Assembly: GCA_002179805.1 (NCBI GenBank)
Contig: NAVB01000803.1
Span: 1-10,940, forward strand
Length of the DNA: 10,940 nucleotides
Reading direction: 5' to 3'
Source of the DNA: Acanthamoeba lenticulata
Lineage: Eukaryota > Discosea > Longamoebia > Acanthamoebidae
Made by a program: the position numbers and the translations under genes. Below, one piece after another: positions 1 through 7,715 of the stretch. Position 1 is the stretch's first letter, and each line of letters begins with the position of its first letter. The notes under the pieces are model-generated. The model searched no databases and was not told where the DNA came from. It saw only the letters and a program-made list of their open reading frames with translations.

Positions 1-28
1 AACGGCGACTGATAATTGTGCGCGGTAG

Positions 29-1361
29 GACGAGAGCAATGCTTCGTCTGTCGTCCCGATCACGCCGGTGGCCTCCGAGAAGAAGCGAGGAGGCAACAAG
101 CGACGCAAGTCTCCGCTTTCAGGTGAGATGACGGAACCACCGGCCCTTCCTCCCTTCCCCCCGCCCAACATCCGCCCTTCATTCCAACATGTCGCTAATC
201 ATTCCTCCCATTGCTGATGATGATGATGTGTTTGTTTATTTTATTTTATTTTATTTTATTTTATTTTATTTTATTTGTTTGTTTGATGTCTGGGTGGAAG
301 CAGGGGGTGGCGATGGTGATGATGACGACGACGACATCGACGTTGAAGGCGAAGATGCTGAGCAACAGGGAGAGGAAGATGGTGGGGAGGTAGAGGACGA
401 TGATGGCGATGAGGAGGAGGAGGATGAGGAGGATGATGGCGAAGAGGACAGCTCCTTGCTGCCGGAGGAGGAAGGCGAGTGGAGTGGCCTCCAAGCCATG
501 TCACAACAACGGCGCCTCACCAGCCGGCAAAGGGCTCTCATAGACCGCCGGGACCGGGGCGAACTGGACGACCAGCAGCTCCTCTCCTTGCCCATGCGTA
601 ACATCTCCCCCAAACCCAAGCCTTCCCCCCTCCCAAATGCCCTATTTCTTTTTGCTCATTGGTGGGGGGGCTGGCGGTGTCGACACAGAGAGCAAGGCCA
701 AGAAGGCTATCACGGAGGAGGAACAACAAAAGAAGGCTGAAAGTGCCCTCCGCCGCAAGCGCCAGCAGCAAAGGCAAGACGAAGAAGAAAAGGTACACCC
801 GGTGCAGGTGTGCAGCTCGATCACCAAACTTTGTGATCCTCACTCGCTGCATACCTGGTCCACAGGAATTGACGATCCGGAAACTCTTGTCGCGCACGAC
901 ACAAAAGAAAGATGAAACCCCTGCCACACGGGTAAGAGAGCTCTCCCATCCACTTCCCTGCGCCTTCAAACACGCATACTTGAGCTCAAATCGCGCGTAC
1001 ATGCAGCCGGAAAGAACACTCGACGTGCCTGGCATCAGATACATTTCTAGCCTAGAAGGGCAAGCTTCGTGCTCCTTCCCGGAGGGCTACGTCCCTGTGG
1101 AGCTCGCCGTAAGCTCCGCCAGCCGCACGGTGTACGCTCCTTCTATCTCCGATATTGCGGTGTGGGCCACTCATGAGAATTACGCCGTTGTACTCGTGCG
1201 TTGGGTGAAGCAGGCCAGAAACGAAGTGCGTGGTTTGCCGTGGTGCGCGAGCGTACCTGAGCAAGGATCACCGCCCACTGTGCTCTGCTCTTGCCTGTTA
1301 CCGAGCTTTGGCCCAACAGCCAACAAGCGCCCAGAAAAATGCCGGATCTGTGTCGGTTTGA
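29..1361 (+). CDS. INO80B: INO80B/Ies2-like subunit of the INO80 chromatin remodelling complex (5'-partial, six exons in view)
   Basis: Exons: 29-122, 304-597, 689-792, 866-931, 1007-1131, 1214-1361. They total 831 nt, or 276 residues plus TGA. The left part lies outside the window; an acceptor (ggtag) ends at 28. Seen in order: a Lys/Arg-rich stretch, a very acidic Asp/Glu tract of about 50 residues (exon 2), then a PAPA-1-type region starting LTSRQRA. That region runs through LLSLPM and the basic helix ITEEEQQKKAESALRRKRQQ, and ends in ELTIRKLLSR. Next come IRYISS and SFPEGYVPVEL, and a short C-terminal HIT-like zinc finger with Cys at about 233, 236, 251 and 256 (KCVVC...RPLCSALACYR). The PAPA-1 plus HIT order is that of human INO80B and yeast Ies2, nuclear subunits of the INO80 nucleosome-remodelling ATPase complex. 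Splice phases agree at every junction. The donor gtacgc at 1132 was chosen because it alone brings the zinc finger into frame. The whole-family assignment is inference from motifs. Confidence 0.85.
235..276 (+). repeat. (ATTTT)n microsatellite inside an intron
   Basis: Eight tandem ATTTT units start near 238 and are followed by TTTG repeats. They lie in the 181-nt intron (123-303) of the INO80B-like gene, about 30 nt before its acceptor gaagcag. The run may double as an extended pyrimidine-rich tract for splicing. It is a likely length-polymorphic site. Confidence 0.9.
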
Positions 1362-1374
1362 AATTTCCAAACAG

Positions 1375-1394
1375 CGAAAATATAATATTTTTCG
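1375..1394. other. AT-rich inverted repeat between the INO80B-like and RNR genes
   Basis: The arms CGAAAA and TTTTCG flank an 8-nt AT loop. The element sits 14 bp after the INO80B-like stop codon and 22 bp before the RNR TATA box. It may form part of the 3' processing signal of the upstream gene or of the downstream promoter. The role is inference. Confidence 0.45.
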
Positions 1395-1416
1395 AGGAAC
1401 TCGTGAAAAAGAGAGG

Positions 1417-1424
1417 TATAAAAA
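1417..1424 (+). promoter_or_regulatory. TATA box of the ribonucleotide reductase small-subunit gene
   Basis: A clean TATAAAAA lies 98 bp before the chosen ATG at 1515. Transcription would start near 1445-1450. That places the in-frame ATG at 1431 upstream of the mRNA and supports 1515 as the real start. Confidence 0.75.
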
Positions 1425-1449
1425 TGTGTCATGCGGACCGTTAAACCAC

Positions 1450-1479
1450 ATTCGCGCCCATTCCCCAACGATTTGGCGG
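1450..1479 (+). promoter_or_regulatory. Two E2F-like motifs at the RNR transcription start region
   Basis: ATTCGCGCCC at 1450-1459 and TTTGGCGG at 1472-1479 resemble the E2F/DP consensus TTTSSCGS; the second fits it exactly. E2F control of RNR genes at G1/S is known in animals and plants. Use of these sites here is inference. Confidence 0.4.
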
Positions 1480-1514
1480 TAGTTGTTCTAACGGACGCAC
1501 ACACACACGCCATT

Positions 1515-2666
1515 ATGAGCACCTCCTCCGTACCTATTGTTCTTGCAACGGTCCACCGCCAGGTACAAGAAGAACAAGCGTCATCGACAGACAACAACAC
1601 CACCACCGCCACAACCATGAACACCAAGAGGATTATTGCGCCCAGCGATGAGGAGGCTGTCCAACTGGCCAAGAAGAAGCAACGGACGCCGGAGCCGCTG
1701 CTTGAGGAGAACCCGCACCGCTTCGTGCTGTTCCCCATCCGCTACCAGCGCATTTGGGAGATGTACAAGAAGGCCGAGGCCTCGTTCTGGACCGCCGAGG
1801 AGGTCGATTTGAGCGCCGACATGAAGCACTGGGCTTCGCTCAACAACGACGAGAAGCACTTCATCAAGCACGTGCTGGCCTTCTTCGCCGCCAGCGATGG
1901 CATCGTCGCCGAGAACCTGGCTGGCCGCTTCATGAAGGAAGTGCAGGTGCCCGAGGCGCGCTGCTTCTACGGCTTCCAGATCGCTATCGAGAACATCCAC
2001 TCGGAAATGTACTCGCTCCTCATCGACACCTACGTTAAAGATCCGATCGAGAAGGACCACCTCTTCCGGGCCATGGAGACTGTGCCCTCGGTGAAGAAGA
2101 AGGCCGAGTGGGCCATGCGCTGGATTTGCAAGGAGGGTGTCGAGACCTTCCCCGAGCGTCTCATCGGCTTCGCCGCGGTCGAGGGCATCTTCTTCTCCGG
2201 CTCTTTCTGCTCCATCTTCTGGCTCAAGAAGCGCGGCCTGATGCCCGGTCTTGCCTTCAGCAACGAGCTTATCAGCCGCGACGAGGGTCTGCACTGCGAC
2301 TTTGCTTGCCTCCTCTACGGCATGCTGGTCAACAAGCCCTCGACCGACGTGCCCAAGCAGATCGTCCTTGAGGCTGTCGAGATCGAGAAGGAGTTCGTCA
2401 CGGAATCGCTGCCCGTGGCTCTTATTGGCATGAACGCCAACCTCATGTGCCAGTACATCGAGTTCGTCGCCGACCGGCTTCTCGTCGCTCTCGGCTGTGA
2501 CAAGCACTACAACTCATCCAACCCGTTCCCGTGGATGGAGCTTATTTCGCTTGAAGGCAAGACCAACTTCTTCGAACGCCGCGTTGGCGAGTATGCCAAG
2601 GCCAACGTCTCCACCAAGTCAGACAACAGTGCCTCGCGCGTTTTCACCACCGAGGAGGATTTCTAG
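1515..2666 (+). CDS. RRM2: Ribonucleoside-diphosphate reductase small subunit (class Ia R2), intronless
   Basis: It forms the di-iron, tyrosyl-radical subunit that partners the large R1 subunit to reduce NDPs to dNDPs for DNA synthesis in the cytosol. The protein is 383 aa from ATG 1515; the frame is open upstream to 1431, but that ATG is too close to the TATA box. The first 65 or so residues are variable, with a basic KKKQR followed by TP, a possible NLS/CDK site. The core begins [12 protein letters not shown], as in animal R2. Iron ligands are all present: D128 (FAASDG), E159 and H162 ([10 protein letters not shown]), E223 (AAVEGIFF), E257 and H260 (SRDEGLH). The radical tyrosine is Y166. 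The C-terminus FTTEEDF matches the R1-binding tail (FTLDADF in mammals). The closest resemblance is to eukaryotic R2, and no active-site residue is missing. An alternative start at 1617 would remove 34 residues and is less likely. Confidence 0.97.
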   Translation: MSTSSVPIVLATVHRQVQEEQASSTDNNTTTATTMNTKRIIAPSDEEAVQLAKKKQRTPEPLLEENPHRFVLFPIRYQRIWEMYKKAEASFWTAEEVDLSADMKHWASLNNDEKHFIKHVLAFFAASDGIVAENLAGRFMKEVQVPEARCFYGFQIAIENIHSEMYSLLIDTYVKDPIEKDHLFRAMETVPSVKKKAEWAMRWICKEGVETFPERLIGFAAVEGIFFSGSFCSIFWLKKRGLMPGLAFSNELISRDEGLHCDFACLLYGMLVNKPSTDVPKQIVLEAVEIEKEFVTESLPVALIGMNANLMCQYIEFVADRLLVALGCDKHYNSSNPFPWMELISLEGKTNFFERRVGEYAKANVSTKSDNSASRVFTTEEDF

Positions 2667-2798
2667 GGGATCCATCGCCCAACCAGGCAGACGCGTCAAA
2701 GAGGACAGGCATGGGTGGAGAGCTTGTGTGTGTTTTTTTTGTTTGTACATAAAAAAAAAAAAGAATAATTGAGTGAAGCGCTTTCTGTATTTGTTAAC
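2667..2798. terminator. Convergent 3' ends (shared polyadenylation region)
   Basis: This 132-bp spacer lies between the stop codons of the + strand RNR gene and the - strand transporter gene. It holds a GT-rich/T8 stretch at 2725-2744 and an A12 run at 2751-2762 followed by AATAATT. On either strand this offers A-rich and U/GU-rich elements of the kind used for 3' end formation. No canonical AATAAA is present in either direction that I can see. Confidence 0.5.
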
Positions 2799-4630
2799 CT
2801 ACTGCGTAGACTTGGTCCCAGAGGCGTCGATTCGCGCAGGGGTGAAAGAGCGATCAAGAAGAAGGAATAGGATGGCGGTTGAGACGAGAAGCAGGCCAAG
2901 GCTGTGAAACAACTGCCGGGGTCCGAGGACCTGGTAGGCCCATCCACCCACCAAACCGCCCACGAAACCGCTCAGGCTGCCGAACACGCCCGAGCCCACC
3001 ACTTGGGCGGTTGCGCCGAGGGCCGGAGAAGAAATAGACGCCGCCAGTGTGTTCACGTGGTTGAGACCAGCCGGCCACGCTAACCTGGAGGTTTTGGTGT
3101 GCACGCCAAAGGGGCTGCGTCAGTGAGGATGCACAAGTGTGCTTGACCCTTACGAGGGCAAAGGTCGCACCCAAAAGCCAGGCCAGCAAGGAGTTGCAGC
3201 ACGAGAACCAGCACGCTGGTATTTTCGGGATTGAGCAAAGCGGTGCCCAGCATGCGCACGCCATACAGAGTCATGGAGAGGACGATCACGCCCCGTGACC
3301 CGTAGCGACTGAGCAAGCTGCCGCTGTAGAACATGACCGGAATTTCGGCCACGGTCTGAGCGATGGTGGCCACCCCCATGAGGGACTCTGTGGCGCCGAG
3401 ATCCTTGATGAAGAGGAACAAAAAGCTGCTGGCTACGCTGTGGCTCAGTCCCAGTACGAAGATGCCCCCCAGGAACAGCAGAAATCTGTATATTTATTCA
3501 TAGCCCCCCCCCCCCGGGGCCCCTTCTTCAGGGTCTCGTGTTGCGCGAAATCATGGTGGGTGACGGGGAAAACGCACCGGAGGGAGGTGAGGAGGGTGAA
3601 GATCTGCGCGTACTGCACCTGCGGGCGCCCAGTCGGAAAGCGCATGCTGGAAAAGTGGAAGATGAGGGCGATCCCCACCATGGCTCCCGCGAATGCCCAT
3701 TGAGCCCACCACCACTCGTGGGAAGTGAGCCACCAGCCCATCAGCCCCGACGACACTGCCACGTGCCGTTTGTGTTGTTGGACACGACGTCAATCAGGCC
3801 CAAATGGCAAAAATGTGCAGAAACGCGGGCCCGGACTCATCCATTGCGCCGGATGGGAGAGGGGGAATGGGGGGGGGGGAGAAAGAAGGGGGGGGGCAAG
3901 GGCAAACCTCCAAAACCGATGGAGCCCCACATACGATGGCGGCCGTATTCGTGCTTCTTGTTTGCCGCGCCCAGCTCCTCCATCACGGCGTCGTCCACCT
4001 GCCGCCCCCCCCCCCAAATCCACGCATAAGCGGCATTGAGCGCGCCGACAGCGTGGCGTAGAAAAGTTTCTAAAGGGAGGAGGGGCAGAGGCAGCAGCAA
4101 AGGAAAGAGCGGCAGCAGCGGTACCAGCGGCACGATGGGCGACCACACGATGTTCTGGTAACGACACGAAGCGCAAACAGTTGCTTAGCACAACACAACA
4201 ATCGCAGCAGCAGCAGGAGGCACACCAACGGACCGGGAGAAACAGAAAATGGAGAGGAGAGGAGGGATTGGGGAAGGGGGGGAGGGAGTACTACCAAGAG
4301 AAGAACAAGCCCGCCCAACGCGAGGGGTGACGCTGGCAGGAGCGCCAGGAGAGGCGCTAGAGCAGCAGACAGGAGACATGCAACCCGCAATAGGTCGCGC
4401 TGCCGCCGCGTGCGGTCAGCCACGAGGGTGGCCGCAGCCGATGCAAAGAAGGAAGCGAGGGCGCACGCCGACGCCAGTTGCCCCAAGTGGGCAGCTGTGA
4501 GGCCTCGCTCCTTCTCCAGCTGGACAGCGAGGAAGGGCTGCACAGCCCCAAATGCGCCGTAGACTGCTCCGTACAGCAAGCCTGGCGGTGGCGGCGCACC
4601 GCCCTTGTGCGCTTGATCAAGCATTGCCAT
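2799..4630 (-). CDS. MFS_1_like membrane transporter, six exons
   Basis: Exons, 5' to 3' on the - strand: 4630-4295, 4154-4125, 3998-3908, 3755-3578, 3485-3171, 3084-2799. They total 1236 nt, or 411 aa plus TAG. About 11-12 hydrophobic segments are expected, as in the major facilitator superfamily. The first helix is LLYGAVYGAFGAVQPFLAVQ. A cytosolic loop ADRTRRQR matches MFS motif A. SPIVPL and YGRHRMWGSIGFG together are typical of the MFS_1_like/LacY-like group (MFSD6 relatives). The second half has FLFIKDLGATESLMG, EIPVMFYSG and LAFGLAWPAGLNHVN before GATAQ. Two joins rebuild conserved motifs: SPIVPL|VDD across 3999-4124 and LAFG|LAWPAG across 3085-3170. The second uses donor gtgcga although a gtaagg lies 15 nt downstream; only gtgcga keeps frame. 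The start is ATG 4630, since the frame extends upstream without another ATG. Substrate unknown. It sits in a membrane. Confidence 0.88.
3504..3515. repeat. C12 homopolymer in a transporter intron
   Basis: Twelve C followed by GGGGCCCC lie in intron 3486-3577 of the MFS gene and read as a G run in the transcript. It is one of many such runs in this window (see findings). Confidence 0.85.
3869..3896. repeat. Paired G runs in a transporter intron
   Basis: G11 at 3869-3879 and G9 at 3888-3896 lie just inside the donor end of intron 3756-3907. In the transcript they are C runs. Confidence 0.85.
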
Positions 4631-4694
4631 CGTGTGTTGGTGTTGGTGTAATGTTGTCCAAAGCGCTAGCGAAGACACGGGCTCAAAAAAATAG

Positions 4695-4704
4695 TTTTTT
4701 TATG
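4695..4704 (-). promoter_or_regulatory. TATA-like element of the MFS transporter gene
   Basis: CATAAAAAAA on the - strand lies about 65-74 bp before ATG 4630. It is followed by CTATTTTTTTGAG. Position and composition match the TATA-like elements of neighbouring genes. The gap to the stop codon of the upstream F-box gene (4758) is only 127 bp, so promoter and terminator are packed together. Confidence 0.5.
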
Positions 4705-4757
4705 TTGCAATTTTTGCACCACGCCAAGTTTGCGTGAAATCTCGGCCAACTGGGCGT

Positions 4758-7329
4758 TTAGAGTATGGCCGCCCGAGTACGCGGCCCTCCAGAGGCCTCT
4801 TGCTCGGTGAGGGTGCTGTTGTAGAAGTTGAGCATGACCACTCGCTTGGGCACACCAACTACCAAGAAGTTGCCCTCGAAGTCGAAGGACAGCGGTGACG
4901 ACGCTTCAACACACTCCTACACAAACACACTCGACTTGAGACCCACACCTGCGGCTGACACCAAGAAAGGGGGGGGGGGCAGGGCCGCACCTTGGAGAAG
5001 TCGAGGCTGTTCCAGAATTCAAAGGTACGGGAGTTCCACACGTGCAACATTTGGCACCTGCGCCGGTTGATCATCAACATCATCATGAATGCGGCCGCCA
5101 CCAGGGACCGCCCACCCAGGCACCCGCAGGTTGCAAGTGGGTTTGAGCATCCGCGGATCTTCAGAACCGGGGGGGCGGGGGTCGGGGCGGTACCGGAAGG
5201 GGTTCCTGTCCTTTGCGTTGTACCAGAAGTGAGAGCTGGGTGGGCTGTGGACGGCCGAGAAGATGAGCTTCTGGCTATCGAACTGCAGCGACGAAACGAA
5301 CGAGATGGCGTGTCCCTCGAGCTGGAACATGGGCGCAGCAGAACCCTTGCGTAGGTCCCACACCCGCACTGTGCCTGCAATGATTGATTGATTGATTGAT
5401 TGGCCAGTAGCTCGGTCAAGGAAACGAGTTGCAAACTCCTCCCCCCCCCAACACTTGTTTCAGTCCAACACTGGAGTACCGTCGCCGGACCCCGTGGCCA
5501 TGAGGTCCCCGCTCCGCTGCATGCACGTCACCTTATCGGTGTGACCGCAGAGCCGACTGAGAGGCCCCGCCTGGCTGGTCCGCAGGTCGTAGAGACCGAC
5601 CACGCCCTCCGCTTTGGCCACAAACACACACAACACCCCAACAACATGGTGATGATGGTGGTGAGGTAGCGCGTGTTTGGGAGAGGAGAGCGGCGCCGTC
5701 TCGACGTGTCGTACCGTCCCCAAGGGCGAGATCATTGTAGCTAAAGTCCAACGCCGTGGTGCGGCACGACACCGGGAAGCGCTGTGCCAGTTGGTCGTCT
5801 GCCCAAGACCACACCTCCACGTGCCCCTCCTGGTGTTGTGGCGCTACTCCCCCCCCCCCGACAAAACCCGATCGCATGCGCGTCAGGCGGGGAACGCGCT
5901 CAAACGCTCGCACACACTGTGCACCGTGCGTACCGATGACCATGCGCCCGTCTCCCACGGTCGTGGAAAAGCGGGCCAACAGGGGCGACGCGATGGATTG
6001 GGGCTTGAGAATCAGCGTCTTCTTTTTCTTGTAGGACTTCATCTCGATGACGCGTACGATGCCTGATTGTGGTGCAGCCACGCGTACGAGATGGAGGCAA
6101 GGCCCACGTGTATGTAGAGCGCTGATGAGAATGAATGCACTCTGGTGGGACCGGGCTGGGGGAGGGGGACTGAGAGAACCATTGTCAAGCTCCCAGTTGG
6201 GTGCGATCGCCAGGTAGTCGCCCTTCCGGTGGATTGAAGACGTGGTGCGGTCCACCACCAACACAAAGCACGAAGCTTTGACCTGCCCCGAGCGTGGAGG
6301 GAGGCAACCCCATCAGGCCAACCGTGTTGGTCGCGTGGAAAGGGCACGCGGGGGAACCGTTCAACACACCAACACACACGCACACACACACACACACACA
6401 TTTATATAGACACGGACCTTGGTCACCTTGTTTGGGTCCAAATCTGGAGGACGTGAAACAGCCAGGGAAGTGATGAATGTGGCGTTGTGGTGCGTGTCCA
6501 CGTTGGTGACCTTCTTGGAGAGCCGTTGGATGTTTTTGGCCTTCCATCCGCGGTGCTCGTACTCCAGGCGGGCTCGATACTCGCCTCGCCAGTCCGTGGC
6601 CACATCGAGAACGAGCTTCTCCTTGCGGACCTGTTCCACGTCGGGCTGGGCTTCAGGGTGCTCGTCGAGGGTCGTGAAGGAAGGCTCTTCGGAGGAAGAG
6701 GAGGAGGAGTTGATGTCGGCCGGTCGGTCAGGACAGGCGCCGTGCTTGCCCCACATGCACTCGTAGTGCAGCTTCCAGAGGAGGGGATTTCTGACCAGCT
6801 CGGCCATTCTGTGGCATGTCCCGGCCAGCTGCGCGAGGTCGTGGTGCTTCAAGCGTTCGATGACCAGCCACACCATTTCCGGTGGCAGTGCCTCAAAGAG
6901 TGCAAAGGGAGTGTTCCCCTCTGTCGTATTGAAGTTCTTAGGCGTGGACTCTTCTTCAGGGTCGTGCTCTGCAAGGTCAGCGTCGCTCTCGCTGTCCACT
7001 TCCCCGTTGTACTCGAGGGTGAGGCGGGAAGGTAGCACTTCGTCCAAGTCGTCCTCTTCGGCACTGCAGCCCCGAAGACCCTGCGCCTTGGCCTGGTCGG
7101 CGGCCTGGCGGTCTGCTCCAGCGTGGGCGTAGGGGCACGACACTCCGCGGGCGCAACAGCCCTTTAAGAAGTACACGCAGCCTGTGCGAATCACCTTGGT
7201 GGGCACCACGGGCTCTGCACCGCCTTGGCATTCTGCAGCAGGAAGAGCACAACACTTAGCACTATGGCCAGCACGTGCAGACGCGTCCCCACGCTCGGTG
7301 ATGAAGTAAAGCATTGCTCGGGCGCTCAT
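4758..7329 (-). CDS. CCCH zinc finger, F-box and WD40 repeat protein, eight exons
   Basis: Proposed exons, 5' to 3': 7329-6418, 6282-6180, 6062-5914, 5829-5715, 5611-5480, 5374-5224, 5057-4991, 4916-4758. They total 1788 nt, or 595 aa plus TAA. A CCCH finger is at 51-69 (C51, C59, C65, H69; GCCARGVSCPYAH). An acidic linker follows. An F-box is at about 144-190 (FEALPPEMVWLVIERL, then WKLHYECMW). A Ser/Glu-rich linker follows, then WD40 blades from about 282 to the end: VEVWSW, GLYDLRTSQ, LCGHTDKVTCM, SGDGTVRVWDLRKG, LEGH, HVWNSRTFEFW. F-box proteins with WD40 domains are substrate receptors of SCF ubiquitin ligases, with the F-box binding Skp1. That role here is inference. Secure joins: GDG|TVRVW (5375-5479) and LDN|GIVRV (6063-6179). 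Less sure: donor 5913 (alternative 5895), donor 5223 (alternative 5193), and a possible 60-nt in-frame intron at 7233-7292 with branch-like GTGCTAAGT. Start ATG 7329; M6 at 7314 is possible. Confidence 0.82.
5168..5191 (+). repeat. G-rich tract, G-quadruplex-capable
   Basis: Runs of seven, five, four and two G separated by one or two bases lie in the intron (5058-5223) of the F-box/WD40 gene. On the transcript strand it is C-rich. Confidence 0.7.
5381..5402. repeat. (TGAT)5 microsatellite in intron
   Basis: Five TGAT units lie directly beside the acceptor (cattgcag on the - strand) of intron 5375-5479 in the F-box/WD40 gene. In the transcript this is repeated AUCA. Its position overlaps where a branch point would be expected. 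Confidence 0.85.
6371..6400. repeat. (CA)n dinucleotide repeat in intron
   Basis: Near-perfect CA repeat with one CG interruption. It lies close behind the donor of intron 6283-6417 in the F-box/WD40 gene and is (UG)n in the transcript. The reading frame stays open through it and gives a VCVCV tail, which is an artefact of the repeat. Confidence 0.85.
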
Positions 7330-7715
7330 GGTTGAGAGACTCAGTCTCGGCACCAGCTCCCCACTTCCAGGCTGGTGCGCACTCGTGCCAGTAAACGTAG
7401 ATAAAACCTTGTTGTTGTTGTTGTGCGAATGGAGCGGTCGTGTTCTTCAGCGCCTGCCAACCTCCTCATTGCTGCGAACACCGCGGACTTGAAGTGTCGG
7501 CCCAGTCTGCGCCCCCACAGAACCAGCAGGGATCTGCATGACCGCGAACGTGAAGGCGACGTGGTGCGTGCATGTTGGCGTTCCTGACCGCCTTCTTACA
7601 GATTTCAAAAAACAACAAAAAATATCAGGGCAGAAAAGACCAGTTTTTTTACGAGTTTCTTGTTTTATGTTCTATGTGGTACACGTATGGACAATCTAGG
7701 GCTCGCGGCGCAAGC
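7330..7715 (-). promoter_or_regulatory. Intergenic region: F-box gene promoter and RING gene 3' end
   Basis: This is 386 bp without a supported gene. On the - strand a TATA-like TTTTAT (plus 7401-7406) lies about 72 bp before ATG 7329. A (CAA)5 repeat (plus 7409-7423) sits just upstream of it. The right part (about 7600-7660) is A/T-rich with several A and T runs, which fits the 3' UTR and polyadenylation zone of the RING gene ending at 7716. I see no RNA gene in it. Confidence 0.5.

Noticed and set aside
235..276. Telomere-like or satellite array
   Set aside because: It has only eight ATTTT units within one intron, with no larger period or flanking array.
189..303. Start codon at 189 for an acidic protein
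   Set aside because: The residues before 304 translate an intron holding the ATTTT repeat (repeated YFILF). The real coding part enters at the acceptor ending at 303.
1431..1514. Upstream in-frame ATG extending the RNR protein by 28 residues
   Set aside because: It is only 7 bp after the TATA box, so it would lie before the transcription start; the added residues have no similarity to R2 proteins.
1581..2507. 308-aa open frame antisense to the RNR gene
   Set aside because: It is the mirror of a highly conserved coding sequence with strong GC3 bias, which keeps the opposite frame free of stops. Its protein is Leu/Glu/Val/Asp-rich without domain motifs.
3080..3170. Direct reading through to a stop at 3080 as the transporter C-terminus
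   Set aside because: It would lose the last two or three helices. Splicing at 3170/3085 restores the conserved LAFGLAWPAG motif and a full-length C-terminal half.
3838..4029. Proline/glycine-rich small protein genes around the C/G runs
   Set aside because: These frames arise from homopolymer-rich introns and have neither plausible starts nor conserved motifs.
5830..5895. Alternative donor at 5895 (gttccc) for the F-box gene intron
   Set aside because: It is in frame and cannot be excluded, but gtgcga at 5913 gives a more normal intron length and a cleaner WD40 blade.
6361..6417. VCVCV peptide tail of the F-box exon
   Set aside because: It translates a CA/TG dinucleotide repeat inside an intron; splicing at AAG|gtccgt continues into WD40 sequence.
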